NCBI RefSeq assembly: GCF_008087625.1
Contig: NZ_CP042997.1
Location: forward strand, 9,610,001 to 9,674,000
Direction of reading: 5' to 3'
Length of the DNA: 64,000 nucleotides
Origin: Aquisphaera giovannonii
GTDB taxonomy: Bacteria > Planctomycetota > Planctomycetia > Isosphaerales > Isosphaeraceae
Shown: piece by piece, positions 51,377 to 60,845 of the stretch
How the letters are laid out: each line of letters opens with the position of its first letter
Position numbering within the stretch: position 1 is the stretch's first letter
Program-made: the position numbers and the translations under genes
The notes under the pieces: generated by a model
Seen by the model: the letters and a program-made list of their open reading frames with translations, nothing else
Database searches by the model: none
What the model was told of the DNA's origin: nothing

Positions 51377-53059
51377 ATGGTGGAGAGTGGAATCCCCATG
51401 GTCAATCCGGGCGGCGAGTCAACCATGTTGGGACAATGGCGGATCGTCCTGCGGCAGGCCGAGGAGGCCGCGCGGGCCGGCCGGTTCGATGAGGCCTACG
51501 CCCTGGCGAGCCGGCCCGACGTCGCGGACCACAGCCAGGCGGTCCAGTTCCGCGGCCGGCTCGGGCTGGACCTGATCGCCCGGGCGGGCCGCCGCGGCGC
51601 GGCCGACGACATGGCCGGCGCGATCGACGACCTCTACCTGGCGGAGCGGATGGGTGCCCCGCCGGATTCGCTGGCCGCGGCCCGGCTCAGCCTGGCCGAC
51701 CGCGTCGCCGACGAGATCCGGGCGGACCTCGACGCCGCCGAGCCGGCCCGGGCCCTGGAGCGGCTCGAGGAGCTGGCCCGGCACAAGATCGGCGGGCCGG
51801 CCCTCCGCCGCTACCGCGAGATCGCCGAGGCGTGGCAGGCCGCGACGGCCGAGGCCCGCCGCGGCGAGTTCGGGCACGCCTTCGAGCACCTCGAGCGAGC
51901 CGAGCGGCTGGCCGGCGGCGCCGGGGTGACCTCCGCCCAGAACGCCGCGGCCGCCGGCCGGCGCGACCTGGAGGCCCGCCAGAAGGCGGCCGCCCCCAAG
52001 GTCGAGGCCCTCTACCAGGCCCTGGCCGACGCCAAGTGGCCCCAGATCCTCGCCGCCGCCGAGGCCCTCCTGGCCGTCGTCCCGGAGCACCCCGCCGCGA
52101 AGCAGGCGCGGGCCCGCGCCTGGCAGCAGATCGCCGCCATCGGCCCCTCCGGCGCCGCCCAGTGGCCCGGGCGGGGCGCCCGGGCGGCCCAGGCCAACGC
52201 CCTGATCGGCCTCTACCCCGAACAGGCCCCCGCCCCCGCGGGCGCCGCCGAGCGCCAGCCCGCGGCCCCGCCGGCACCCATCGCCAATCCCGGCAAGGTG
52301 GCGGAGGAGATCGTCTGGCTGTCCGCCGACGGCGACGGCCCGGCCAGCCCCGCCGCCCCCGGCCCCCGGCTCTCCCCCAGGACGCCGCGTCCCGCCCCCG
52401 GCTCGCCGTCGCCGGCCCCCGCGTCACGCCAACCGGCCGTGGCCGAGGCGGTCGCCGGGCCCCGCGGCCGGTTCCTACTCTGGGTGGACGCCGTGGGCGG
52501 CTACCTGGTCTGCCTGGACGACCGCATCGTCCTCGGCCGCGCCGGCCCGGACAGCCCGGCGGACGTCCCCCTGATGGGAGACCTGTCGAGGAACCATGCC
52601 ACCCTCATCCGCAGCGGCGAGAGCTACGTCCTGCAGGCCCATCACCCGTCCTTCATCAACGGCAAGGCCGTGGCCGACCGGGCCGTGCTCCGCGACGGCG
52701 ACGTGATCCGCCTGGGCGACACCGTCGAGTTGGAGTTCCGCCAGCCCAGCCCCGTCAGCGCCACGGCGAGGCTGGCGATCGTCAGCCGGCATCGCCTCCC
52801 GCTGGCCGTGGACGGCGTCCTCCTGATGGCCGAGACGTGCATCGTCGGCGGCACGGGCCAGGCCCACATCCCGGCCCCGTCGGTCAGGCAGCCGCTGGTC
52901 CTCTACCGCCAGGGCAACGCCCTCTGGTGCCGCGCCCCCGGCAGCTTCGACGTGGACGGCCGCACGTGCGCGGCCCGCGCCCCGCTCACGCTCCGGTCGA
53001 GCGTGCTCGGGGACGGCTTCTCCTTCAGCCTGGAACCCCTCCGCTCGCACCCCGTCTGA
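51377..53059 (+). CDS. FHA-domain protein with helical repeat N-terminus
   Basis: A 560-residue cytoplasmic protein. Residues 20-270 are helical repeats (WRIVLRQAEEAARAGRFDEA, then ALERLEELARHKIGGPALRR), like TPR-type scaffolds. A Pro/Ala-rich linker follows. The FHA domain (about 365-450) shows the hallmark GR...LSRNHATLI...SFINGKAV and binds phosphothreonine peptides. A second beta-rich domain (RLAIVSRHRLPLAVDGVLLM) ends the protein. The start may be ATG 51377, 51398 or 51425; none has a strong ribosome site. Its place next to a Ser/Thr kinase suggests it reads that kinase's products. Confidence 0.85.
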   Translation: MVESGIPMVNPGGESTMLGQWRIVLRQAEEAARAGRFDEAYALASRPDVADHSQAVQFRGRLGLDLIARAGRRGAADDMAGAIDDLYLAERMGAPPDSLAAARLSLADRVADEIRADLDAAEPARALERLEELARHKIGGPALRRYREIAEAWQAATAEARRGEFGHAFEHLERAERLAGGAGVTSAQNAAAAGRRDLEARQKAAAPKVEALYQALADAKWPQILAAAEALLAVVPEHPAAKQARARAWQQIAAIGPSGAAQWPGRGARAAQANALIGLYPEQAPAPAGAAERQPAAPPAPIANPGKVAEEIVWLSADGDGPASPAAPGPRLSPRTPRPAPGSPSPAPASRQPAVAEAVAGPRGRFLLWVDAVGGYLVCLDDRIVLGRAGPDSPADVPLMGDLSRNHATLIRSGESYVLQAHHPSFINGKAVADRAVLRDGDVIRLGDTVELEFRQPSPVSATARLAIVSRHRLPLAVDGVLLMAETCIVGGTGQAHIPAPSVRQPLVLYRQGNALWCRAPGSFDVDGRTCAARAPLTLRSSVLGDGFSFSLEPLRSHPV

Positions 53060-53061
53060 TC

Positions 53062-53077
53062 GGGCGGCGTGCCGCCC
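53062..53077 (+). terminator. Short hairpin after FHA gene
   Basis: GGGCGGC pairs with GCCGCCC around GT, three bases after the stop. A second hairpin (CCCCGG with CCGGGG) follows. It is modest evidence for termination before the kinase gene. Confidence 0.35.
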
Positions 53078-53320
53078 CCGGACCGGGGGGGAAGGCGACG
53101 GCCCGCGGTCAAGATTCGCCGCGGCCCGACGAACCGGACTACAAAGCCCTCGTGAAGATCCGACGAATCGAGTCGAAACGAGAACCGCAGCAGGAACCGC
53201 AGGTGAGCCGCCGAGCCCGTGACCTTCGGCCCCGGGATGCGTATAGACCCGGGGGCCGACCCACCGCACGGACGGGACGAGTCGAATCGAACGCCCCCTG
53301 GACGTGGAGTTGTAAGAGCG

Positions 53321-55264
53321 ATGAGCACGACGGCCAAGCCACTGACGGGGGCGGACATGGATGAGACGATCATCTACGGGGTGAACGACCTTTCGGGCTC
53401 CGAGCCCGGACCCGGCCGGCCCATGGGGAACTCCGACATGCCCAGCTCCGACGAGACGTCCCCGGTCCCCGGCCACATGCCCCCGCAGGCCCAGGGCCGG
53501 TACACCTTCAGCTCCGGCGCCCGCCCGCTGGACGGTTACACGATCAAGCGGGCCATCGGTCGCGGCGGCTTCGGCGAGGTCTACTACGCCACCTCGGACT
53601 CGGGCAAGGAGGTCGCCCTCAAGCTGATCCTCCGCAACCTCGACGTCGAGCGTCGCGGGGTCATGCAGTGCATGAACCTCAAGTGCCCGAACCTGCTGGC
53701 GATCTTCGACCTCAAGGACAACGACGAGGGCGACAGCTTCGTCGTGATGGAGTACGTCGCCGGCCCCAGCCTCGCGAACGTCCTCAAGCAGTACCCCGAG
53801 GGGTTGCCCCTGCCGGAAGTCCGCCGCTGGCTCAAGGGCCTGGTCGAGGGCGTCGCCTACCTCCACGACCACGGGATCGTCCACCGCGACCTCAAGCCGG
53901 CGAACCTCTTCATGGAGGAGGGGATCGTCAAGATCGGCGACTACGGGCTGGCCAAGCTGATCACCCCGAGCCACGGCAGCGAGCACTCCGAGAGCATCGG
54001 AACCTGCCACTACATGGCGCCCGAGGTCGGCTCGGGCAAGTACCACAAGCCGATCGACGTCTACGCCATCGGCGTGATCCTCTACGAGATGCTCACCGGC
54101 CACGTGCCGTTCGACGGCGAGACGGTCAACGAGGTGCTGATGAAGCACCTGACGGCCCGGGCGGACGTCTCCGCGCTGCCGGAGCCCTACCGCCGGATCG
54201 TCGCCAAGGCCCTGGCCAAGGACCCGAACCAGCGGCCGTCCCGGGTCTACGACCTGCTCCCCGCCGAGGACGCCCCGAAGGCCCCGGACGTCCGGATCAT
54301 CGGCGGCGGCCGCCAGGGCCAGCAGGGCGAGGTGCTCGACGCGGCCGCGGCCGCCCGGACCTCGCCGAGGCCCGAGGAGGACGTCTTCCGGATCGAGGCC
54401 GAGGAGCCGGTCTTCTACATCGGCCCCGAGACCAGGCCCCCGCGCGTCCGGGTGACGGTCCAGCAGCGGCTGCGGGCCAACTGGGAGGCCCTGCGACGCC
54501 CGGCGGCCTACCGCCGCCCGGCGCAGGCGGCCCAGGCCCGTCCGCGGACGCAACCGCAGCCGCGGGCCGCCCGCCCCGCCGCGGCCCCGCCGCCCCGGCA
54601 GGCGACGGCCCCCGCGCCGCCGCCGGAGCCCCCGACCCTCCCGAGCGGCCGGGTCCGGGTCGCCGAGCTGTCCGGCTCCATGCTCTCGGCGGCCCCCATG
54701 GCCGCGATCCTGGCCCTGCCGGTGGCCCTCATGACGGGCATCGACCTGGAATCCAGCCCGCAGCTCGCCGCCTACCTCTTCGGCATGACCCTGGTCGGGA
54801 CCTGGATCGCCCTGATCGCCAACAAGCTCCTCGAGGGGCGGGAGGCGGACGGGACCACCAGGCGGCTGGCCGGCGCGTTCGGCGGCCTGGTCCTGGGGGC
54901 CGTCGCGATCGCCCTGAACAGGGCCCTCGAGCTGGGGATGCCGCAGAGCCGCCTCTTCAGCGGGGCCCAGGACCTGGAGCCGATCTACTTCGGCGCCCTC
55001 TTCGCCCTCACGGCGGGCTGGCAGGGCGCGGCCGATCGCGGGCGGAGCCGGCGATTCCGCCTCGGCCCCCTGCTCTGGACGACGATCCTGGCGGCCCTGC
55101 TCTCCCCGGCCTGGCCCTACAACCGCCCCGACGGCGTGGCCGTCGCCGCCCTCATCGCGGCCACGACCCAGATCGTCAGCCCCTGGAGCGAGCAGGCCGC
55201 ACGCTACGCCCGCTACGTCCGCACGAATCGCAACAAGAACGACCGCAACGTCCAGGTCGCCTGA
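53321..55264 (+). CDS. Membrane Ser/Thr protein kinase next to FHA gene
   Basis: A 647-residue kinase. Kinase motifs are IGRGGFGEVYYA (79-90), VALKLI with Lys101, HRDLKPAN (188-195), DYGLAK in place of DFG, and GTCHYMAPEVGSG. After a Pro/Ala-rich linker, five or so C-terminal membrane segments follow (AAILALPVALMTGI; AYLFGMTLVGTWIALIA; GLVLGAVAIALN). The N-terminal tail has ADMDETIIYG, a Thr site resembling phospho-Thr motifs read by FHA domains. The neighbouring FHA protein and coiled-coil proteins suggest one signalling unit. Confidence 0.9.
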   Translation: MSTTAKPLTGADMDETIIYGVNDLSGSEPGPGRPMGNSDMPSSDETSPVPGHMPPQAQGRYTFSSGARPLDGYTIKRAIGRGGFGEVYYATSDSGKEVALKLILRNLDVERRGVMQCMNLKCPNLLAIFDLKDNDEGDSFVVMEYVAGPSLANVLKQYPEGLPLPEVRRWLKGLVEGVAYLHDHGIVHRDLKPANLFMEEGIVKIGDYGLAKLITPSHGSEHSESIGTCHYMAPEVGSGKYHKPIDVYAIGVILYEMLTGHVPFDGETVNEVLMKHLTARADVSALPEPYRRIVAKALAKDPNQRPSRVYDLLPAEDAPKAPDVRIIGGGRQGQQGEVLDAAAAARTSPRPEEDVFRIEAEEPVFYIGPETRPPRVRVTVQQRLRANWEALRRPAAYRRPAQAAQARPRTQPQPRAARPAAAPPPRQATAPAPPPEPPTLPSGRVRVAELSGSMLSAAPMAAILALPVALMTGIDLESSPQLAAYLFGMTLVGTWIALIANKLLEGREADGTTRRLAGAFGGLVLGAVAIALNRALELGMPQSRLFSGAQDLEPIYFGALFALTAGWQGAADRGRSRRFRLGPLLWTTILAALLSPAWPYNRPDGVAVAALIAATTQIVSPWSEQAARYARYVRTNRNKNDRNVQVA

Positions 55265-55336
55265 GCGAACCTCGAGAGTCCGAACCGATCGACCGATTCC
55301 TCCTTCTGGCCCGGGCACTGGGAGCGGCTGAAACCC

Positions 55337-56395
55337 ATGAAACGGCTCTTGATCGTGCTTCTGGTGATCGCCCTGATCGGCTGGTCCTTCGCCGCCGCCG
55401 CCCGCCGCAGGCGCGTGTCCGAGTCCGAATATCAGTACGCCCGCGCGGCGGAGGCCCGCCGCGAGGCGGCGAGCGCCCAGTCCGACGCCCGCCGCGAGGC
55501 GCGCCGGGCGGCCGAGGAGGCGCGCCGGGCGATGCGCGAGGCCCGCGACGAGGCCCAGCGGGCCCTGCGGGAGGCCGGCCGCGAGATCCGCGAGGCCTTC
55601 CACGAGGCCCGCGAGGCCTGGCACCAGGCCGGCGACGAGAACCGCGACGCCTGGGCCGAAGGGGCCGACGAGGTCCGCGAGGCCGTCGCCGAGGCCGCCC
55701 AGGACGCCCGCGAATGCGTCGCGGACATCCCCGTGCCGATCGTCCCGGGCACCCGCACCGTCGAGGCCTCCCCCGAGCCGCCCCGGGCGCCCGAGTCGCC
55801 GGAGGCCCCGGAGCCGCCGGGCTTCCCCGGCCTCGCCCGCGACCACGCCGCGCCGCAGCCCCCGGCCGCCCCGCAGGCCCCGAGCAGGCCGAGAGCCGCC
55901 CGGCCGCAGGCCACGCCGGCCACGCGCCCGGCCGAGCCGGAGCGGTGGGTCGTCGGCCTGGTCTCCGTCACCGAGGAGCGGGCCCATGCCGAGGCCCGCA
56001 AGAAGCTCGAGCAGGAGGTCTCCGACTGGCTCGAGTCCCACGACATCCCGCGCTCCTGGACGCCGCCGGCCCGCCTCGTCGAGGGCATGATCCGCGAGAG
56101 CCGGATCTCCCGGATCGACAAGGAGTACGGCACCGTCTACGAGGTCCGCATCCGCCCCGACTTCTCTCCCGAGCGGATGGCGACCCTCCGCCAGGCCTAC
56201 CGGGACCAGCTCGTCCGCGGCCGCCTCGTGCTCCTGGGCAGCGCCCTCGCCTTCGTCCTGACCTGCCTGGCGGCCCTCTCCGGATATATCCGGGCCGACG
56301 AGGCGACGAGGGGCTACTACACCAACCGCCTCCGCATGCTGACCGCCGTCGGCGTGGGCGCGGCGGGCGGGGCGATCTACCACTGGATCGCCTGA
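55337..56395 (+). CDS. Membrane protein with charged Ala/Arg/Glu coiled coil
   Basis: A 352-residue protein. The N-terminal membrane segment (KRLLIVLLVIALIGWSFAAA) is followed by a long charged single helix or coiled coil rich in A, R and E (about residues 30-135). A Pro-rich linker, a folded domain (HAEARKKLEQEVSDWLESHD, IDKEYGTVYEVRIRPDFSPE) and two C-terminal membrane segments (LVLLGSALAFVLTCLAALSG; AVGVGAAGGAIYHWI) follow. It is 72 bp from the kinase stop. It may be a substrate or partner of the kinase; the function is otherwise unknown. Confidence 0.8.
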   Translation: MKRLLIVLLVIALIGWSFAAAARRRRVSESEYQYARAAEARREAASAQSDARREARRAAEEARRAMREARDEAQRALREAGREIREAFHEAREAWHQAGDENRDAWAEGADEVREAVAEAAQDARECVADIPVPIVPGTRTVEASPEPPRAPESPEAPEPPGFPGLARDHAAPQPPAAPQAPSRPRAARPQATPATRPAEPERWVVGLVSVTEERAHAEARKKLEQEVSDWLESHDIPRSWTPPARLVEGMIRESRISRIDKEYGTVYEVRIRPDFSPERMATLRQAYRDQLVRGRLVLLGSALAFVLTCLAALSGYIRADEATRGYYTNRLRMLTAVGVGAAGGAIYHWIA

Positions 56396-56505
56396 CCGCA
56401 CGGGCCGTCAGAGGATAGCCAAACGCCCCGCGGCGCGTTTAGAATCCACGGATGAGGGATCACCGCATCCTCCTCGATCCGAACCGAACGGGGCGAACCT
56501 GACCG

Positions 56506-57135
56506 ATGGCCACGACCGACACCGACGCCCTTCTGGTACGGCAGGTGCGCGCCGGCGACGCCGAAGCGTGGCGGCAGCTCATCGAGCGGTTCGAGGGCCG
56601 GCTGCTCGCCTTCGTGGACAGCCGGCTCCGCGACCGCTCGGCCAGCGAGGACGTCGTCCAGGAGACCTTCATCGGCTTCCTGACGAGCCTCCCGCACTAC
56701 GACGAGAAGCGGGACATGGAGGCCTACCTCTTCTCGATCGCCGCCCACAAGCTGACCGACCACCTCCGCAAGCAGGGCCGCCGCCCCATCGACCAGTTCG
56801 GCTCCGACGACCACGGGCGGCCCCTCGACGAGGTCCCCGGCGCCGCCCGGGCCGCGTCCAGCATCGCCCGCAGCGGCGAGCGCCGGAAGGCCGAGGAAAG
56901 GCTCCTGTCCGACGCCATGGGCCAGCTCGTCCGCGAGTGGCTGACGCGAGGGGACTTCGACCGCGTCCGCTGCCTGGAGCTCCTCATCGTCAAGGGCTGG
57001 GCCAACAAGGACGTGGCCAAATACCTGAGCATCACCGAGCAGGCCGTCGCCAGCTACAAGTTCCAGACGATCGCACGCCTCAAGGAGATGGCCCGCCGCG
57101 CCGGGCTGAGCCTCGAGGAGCTGGGAGGAGCCTGA
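56506..57135 (+). CDS. ECF-type sigma factor
   Basis: A 209-residue sigma factor of extracytoplasmic type. Region 2 covers DAEAWRQLIERFEGRLLAFV, DRSASEDVVQETFIGFLTSL and YLFSIAAHKLTDHLRKQGRR. Region 4 covers NKDVAKYLSITEQAVASYKF and QTIARLKEMARRAG. An inserted charged stretch (SIARSGERRKAEERLLSDAM) between them is longer than usual. It is followed after four bases by a zinc-motif partner gene, the typical sigma-regulator pairing. The upstream kinase block suggests phosphorylation may control it, as in other ECF families tied to Ser/Thr kinases. Confidence 0.85.
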   Translation: MATTDTDALLVRQVRAGDAEAWRQLIERFEGRLLAFVDSRLRDRSASEDVVQETFIGFLTSLPHYDEKRDMEAYLFSIAAHKLTDHLRKQGRRPIDQFGSDDHGRPLDEVPGAARAASSIARSGERRKAEERLLSDAMGQLVREWLTRGDFDRVRCLELLIVKGWANKDVAKYLSITEQAVASYKFQTIARLKEMARRAGLSLEELGGA

Positions 57136-57139
57136 CGCC

Positions 57140-57616
57140 ATGTCCCGGAGCTACGAGCAGGGCCACGATCACCATCGCGACCGCGAGTCGCCGTCGCCGG
57201 CCATCGACGACGCCTCCCTCCGCGACTACCTGGCCGACGTCCTGGCCCCCGGCGAGATGGCCCGCGTCGAGAAGGCCCTCCGCGACTCCGCCGAGCTCCG
57301 CGCCCGGCTGGAGGAGGTCCGCAACAACCGGGAGGACGTGCAGCTCCACACCCTGGGGGCGATCTGGCACCGCTCCCGGCTGACCTGCCCGAGCCGCCAG
57401 CAGCTCGGCAGCCTCCTCCTGGACGCCCTGGACCCCGACCTCGCCGGCTACTTCCGGTTCCACATCGACGTCGTCGAGTGCCCCTACTGCCAGGCCAACC
57501 TCGCCGACCTCGAATCGCAGACCCAGGGCCCGTCCGGCCCCCAGGCCTCCCGCACCCGCCAGCACAAGATCCTCAAGGTCAGCAAGCACCTCCTCAACGA
57601 GAACGAGAATCGCTGA
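57140..57616 (+). CDS. Zinc-motif partner of ECF sigma factor
   Basis: A 158-residue soluble protein, four bases after the sigma gene. The N-terminal half is helical (SLRDYLADVLAPGEMARVEK; LRARLEEVRNNREDVQLHTL). A metal site is likely in RFHIDVVECPYCQANLADL, with His then CxxC, resembling the HxxxCxxC of zinc-binding anti-sigma domains but with a longer His-Cys gap. No membrane segment follows, unlike many anti-sigma factors. Predicted role: soluble anti-sigma or modulator. This is inferred from position and motif. Confidence 0.75.
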   Translation: MSRSYEQGHDHHRDRESPSPAIDDASLRDYLADVLAPGEMARVEKALRDSAELRARLEEVRNNREDVQLHTLGAIWHRSRLTCPSRQQLGSLLLDALDPDLAGYFRFHIDVVECPYCQANLADLESQTQGPSGPQASRTRQHKILKVSKHLLNENENR

Positions 57617-57734
57617 GGCGACAGGGGCTTCGTCACCCTCGGCAACGGAGCCAGCTCCGCCAGGCGACCGCACGGGCCTCGACGGGTCGAGTCTCGCGGA
57701 TTATCAGGGTACGGGGCAATCCGATCCGCCACTC

Positions 57735-59840
57735 TCATCGGGCCGCCGACAGCCTGACGAGGCCGACGCCCCGCACCCCGAGGCCCGCGACAATACCGTC
57801 CTCGTGCTGCGGATCGGCGACCAGCGACGTGACCTCGCCCCGTCCGATGCCCGGCACACGTTCGAACGCCTCCCACCCCTTGCTGACCGGACCCAGCATC
57901 GCAAGGCCGCCCTTGGAGACCACCCAGAGCCGGCCCAGGCCGTCGCGGGCCATCGCGACCACCGGCCTCGGCGGGTCGGGCTGGTCAACCTTCGCGAGCG
58001 TCCCTCCGGCCATGTCGTAAGTCCGCAGGCCGGCGTCCGTGGCCAGGAGGATCGAGTTCGGCCCGCGGCTCCCGAGGATCGCCGCCTCGACACGGAGCGC
58101 ATTGCCGTTCTCCCGAAGATTAACCGGGACCATTCGCGATCCTACTCCGCGAGGGCCATGATCCAGCCTCCAGAGGCCCCGTTCTCGGCAATCATGCAGC
58201 AACCAGGGAGGGCCTTGGGTGTGGACCGCCTTCAGCGGACCATGTCCCACACCTTTCAGCCCTTCCATCACCGCCCTCCACCGGCCGTCCTCGAATCGAC
58301 GCAGCGTCCCGTCCGACTCGTTCCAGATCGCTCCGTCAGGCGTGATGAAGCAGGAGGACACGTCCAGCATCAGGCGCTCCCGGCCGATCCTCTCGGACTT
58401 GCCGCCGACGCGTCTCGCGGTGGTCACGGTTCCGCCGAGCTCATCCGTGTTGCTCACGGTGACGATGTCTCCGCCCGGCTCGACGAGCACCCGCGTCTCG
58501 CGCCATCCCTCCGTCGACTTCTCGAGCTCCGCCGCGTCCTCGTCCTGCGGATCAACCTCGAAGGGAGGCTCGAGCGACGCGGCCTCCCAACCCTTCGCCC
58601 CGAGCTTCCACGGGGGCAACGCATCCTGCTCATCGAGGCACAGGAGCCCTTCCCGTGTCTCCTCGACATCGCGGACGTCCGACGCACCAAGCTGTCCGGC
58701 GAGGCCGTGAGGCACCGCTTTCTCGCCCTCCAGGGTCAGGCAGCCGTCGGCGAGTGTGGTCAGGGCCCAGGGCTCTCCGGGACGCGCCGGCGGATGGACC
58801 GCGACGACGGAGGGATATGTCCCCACGGCATCGGGCCGACCCGTGCGGTACGCGATCTCCAGCCTGCCGGCCTGCCTCCAGTCCTTCAAGGCCTCGTCGA
58901 CCCGGAACACGTCGTCGTAAGAGAAAACTCGAAGGCCGACGTCCGCCTCGACCATGTGCGTGATTGGCAGACACGGCGGCAGAAGGTCCGGCGCCTTTCC
59001 CTCCACGTTCTGAAGTCGCCTCTTGTATAAGAGACGAGAGGCGGGCCCGTCCACTCGGGCGATGTAGCCGGAGCCGATCGTCATGTGCATCGTGCCGCCG
59101 AACGCCCATACCTGGCCGTCGCGACGTTCCAGGAACCCGTAGACGCCTTCCAGGAACGCCGGATGGCGTAGATCATCGCTCTGGGGCAGGTGGACGGCCT
59201 CGGCCTTGCCCGTTGTCAGATCCAGGCGCGTGATCCTCCCTCCCCATTCGCCGTGGTCTGAGCCGAGCCAGAGCCACCCCCGGCGATCGATCAGGAATGC
59301 GGTCACATGATCATCCACGAGGATCGTCTTTCCCTCGGCCGGATCATGAATGGCTGTCTTGCGCGGTCTCTGCTCCTCGCGCTGCGTCGCCACGACCAGC
59401 CCCGCCTTCCGGCCGTGCACCGCCGGCGCCCAGCCGATCCACTGCGGTTCATCGGCGACCCGGAACATCTCCCTGACGTCGAGCGTCGCCGGATCGACGC
59501 CCACGATCCGCCCGTCGCGATACCCTGCGACGACCGCGCCGCCCTCGCCGGCCCCCAGGCACGTGACCGGCTCGGGATCGACGCGCTCGCGGACGAGCCG
59601 AAGGCCCGGCAGGTCGAACCGCAGCAGGGCACCCGACGACGTCGCCGCGATGATGCTGTCCCCCGACCGCATACTCGCGCGGATCGAGTTGCGGTCGAAG
59701 TGGATCGCGTACGAGGCGGTGCGACCATTCGCCAGGCGCACCTCGCCGGTCACCGGGCCCGGCGGCTCGGCGCCGGAGGAGGCGAAGGCCAGCGATAGGG
59801 ACAGGCCACAGACGACCGCCACGCGATGGTGCTGCCGCAT
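57735..59840 (-). CDS. Secreted beta-propeller-like protein
   Basis: A 701-residue exported protein. The signal peptide is MRQHHRVAVVCGLSLSLAFASSGA. The mature part has repeated short beta-strand blocks with WD/Kelch-like spacing, such as SGALLRFDLPGLRLVRERVD, GGAVVAGYRDGRIVGVDPAT, DRRGWLWLGSDHGEWGGRIT and PDGAIWNESDGTLRRFEDGR. These are consistent with a two-propeller sensor-type ectodomain. No membrane anchor is seen. It is third in an operon with a kinase and a rhodanese protein, 76 bp after the latter. The role could be ligand sensing or catalysis, undetermined. Confidence 0.75.
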   Translation of the reverse strand: MRQHHRVAVVCGLSLSLAFASSGAEPPGPVTGEVRLANGRTASYAIHFDRNSIRASMRSGDSIIAATSSGALLRFDLPGLRLVRERVDPEPVTCLGAGEGGAVVAGYRDGRIVGVDPATLDVREMFRVADEPQWIGWAPAVHGRKAGLVVATQREEQRPRKTAIHDPAEGKTILVDDHVTAFLIDRRGWLWLGSDHGEWGGRITRLDLTTGKAEAVHLPQSDDLRHPAFLEGVYGFLERRDGQVWAFGGTMHMTIGSGYIARVDGPASRLLYKRRLQNVEGKAPDLLPPCLPITHMVEADVGLRVFSYDDVFRVDEALKDWRQAGRLEIAYRTGRPDAVGTYPSVVAVHPPARPGEPWALTTLADGCLTLEGEKAVPHGLAGQLGASDVRDVEETREGLLCLDEQDALPPWKLGAKGWEAASLEPPFEVDPQDEDAAELEKSTEGWRETRVLVEPGGDIVTVSNTDELGGTVTTARRVGGKSERIGRERLMLDVSSCFITPDGAIWNESDGTLRRFEDGRWRAVMEGLKGVGHGPLKAVHTQGPPWLLHDCRERGLWRLDHGPRGVGSRMVPVNLRENGNALRVEAAILGSRGPNSILLATDAGLRTYDMAGGTLAKVDQPDPPRPVVAMARDGLGRLWVVSKGGLAMLGPVSKGWEAFERVPGIGRGEVTSLVADPQHEDGIVAGLGVRGVGLVRLSAAR

Positions 59841-59916
59841 CGAGGCATCTCCCGGATACCGTGAGGAGCCGGCAATCAAGACGCGGCAGGACCAATGCGC
59901 ATTCGGCCAGCTTCCG

Positions 59917-60834
59917 TCATTTTGGCGAACCGTCACCCGTGCCGGAGACCGGCGTCTCCTCGGCGTTGCCCCAGTCGGACCAGCCGAGGTAGTAGTTGCG
60001 GGCCGGCAGGCCCAGGCGCTCCAGGGCGAAGGTGTCCACGGAGGCGCGGCCGCCGCCCTGGCAGTGGGCGATCACCGGCTCGCCCGGCTTCACGCCCTGG
60101 GCGGCGAGCTTCTCGCGGAGGGCGTCCGGGGGGAGGAAGCGGCCGTCCTTGTCCACGAGGTTCGTCCACTCGACGTGGCAGGCGCCCGGGATGTGGCCGG
60201 CCCGCTTGCTGTGCTTCTCGGTGCCGGCGAACTCGCCGTCGCTGCGGGCGTCGATGATCCGGTCGGACTTCGCCTTAAGGGCCTCCAGCACGTCCTCGCG
60301 GGTCGCGTGCCGGTCCTTGCGGAAGGCGACCCGGAACGTCGAGGGCGGAAGCGACGCCGGGGCCTCCGTGCCGACCGGCCGGTCCGAGCGCTTCCAGAGC
60401 GGGAAGTTCCCGTCCAGGAGCCCCGCGCGGTCCACGCCCAAATAGCGGAGCAGCCACCAGGCCCGCGCGGCGTCGAGCTGCCGCTTGCCGTCGTAGACGA
60501 CGACCTCGGTCCCCGGCCCGATCGACAGCGGGGCGAGCCATGCCTGCCAGGCCTCGCGATCCTCCAGGCCGCCGGGCTTCGCGGCCAGCGCCTGGGCCGC
60601 CTTCCCGTCCACCCACACGGCGCCCGGGATGTGCCCGGCCTCATACTCCGCCTTCGGCCTCGCGTCCAGGATCCGCAGGCCGGCGTCGCCCAGCCGCTTC
60701 TGCAGCGCATCGTGGGAGAGGAGCGCGGGGGCCGACCGGGGCGCGGGGGGCCCGTCGGCCAGGGCCGGGCAGGCGAGGGTCGAGAGCACGAGGGACGCGG
60801 CGGGGACGCAGATCTTCAGCAAGGTCGTCGGCAT
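59917..60834 (-). CDS. Secreted tandem-rhodanese sulfurtransferase
   Basis: A 305-residue protein with an N-terminal signal peptide (LLKICVPAASLVLSTLACPA) and two rhodanese domains. The first (about 40-155) has a DARPKAEYEAGHIPGAVWVD segment but Asp115 where the catalytic Cys would be (VVVYDGKRQLD), so it is probably inactive. The second (about 170-295) has the active loop AHCQGGGRAS with Cys258. The layout matches 3-mercaptopyruvate or thiosulfate sulfurtransferases, here exported. ATG 60834 has GGAG six bases upstream. It lies 11 bases after the kinase stop. Confidence 0.9.
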   Translation of the reverse strand: MPTTLLKICVPAASLVLSTLACPALADGPPAPRSAPALLSHDALQKRLGDAGLRILDARPKAEYEAGHIPGAVWVDGKAAQALAAKPGGLEDREAWQAWLAPLSIGPGTEVVVYDGKRQLDAARAWWLLRYLGVDRAGLLDGNFPLWKRSDRPVGTEAPASLPPSTFRVAFRKDRHATREDVLEALKAKSDRIIDARSDGEFAGTEKHSKRAGHIPGACHVEWTNLVDKDGRFLPPDALREKLAAQGVKPGEPVIAHCQGGGRASVDTFALERLGLPARNYYLGWSDWGNAEETPVSGTGDGSPK

Positions 60835-60845
60835 TCATTGCTCCT

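Noticed and set aside
52475-56401. Leftward 1308-codon open frame opposite the FHA and kinase genes
   Set aside because: It is antisense to three well-supported genes with kinase and FHA motifs, and its translation is low-complexity Arg/Gly/Ala/Asp typical of antisense GC-rich DNA.
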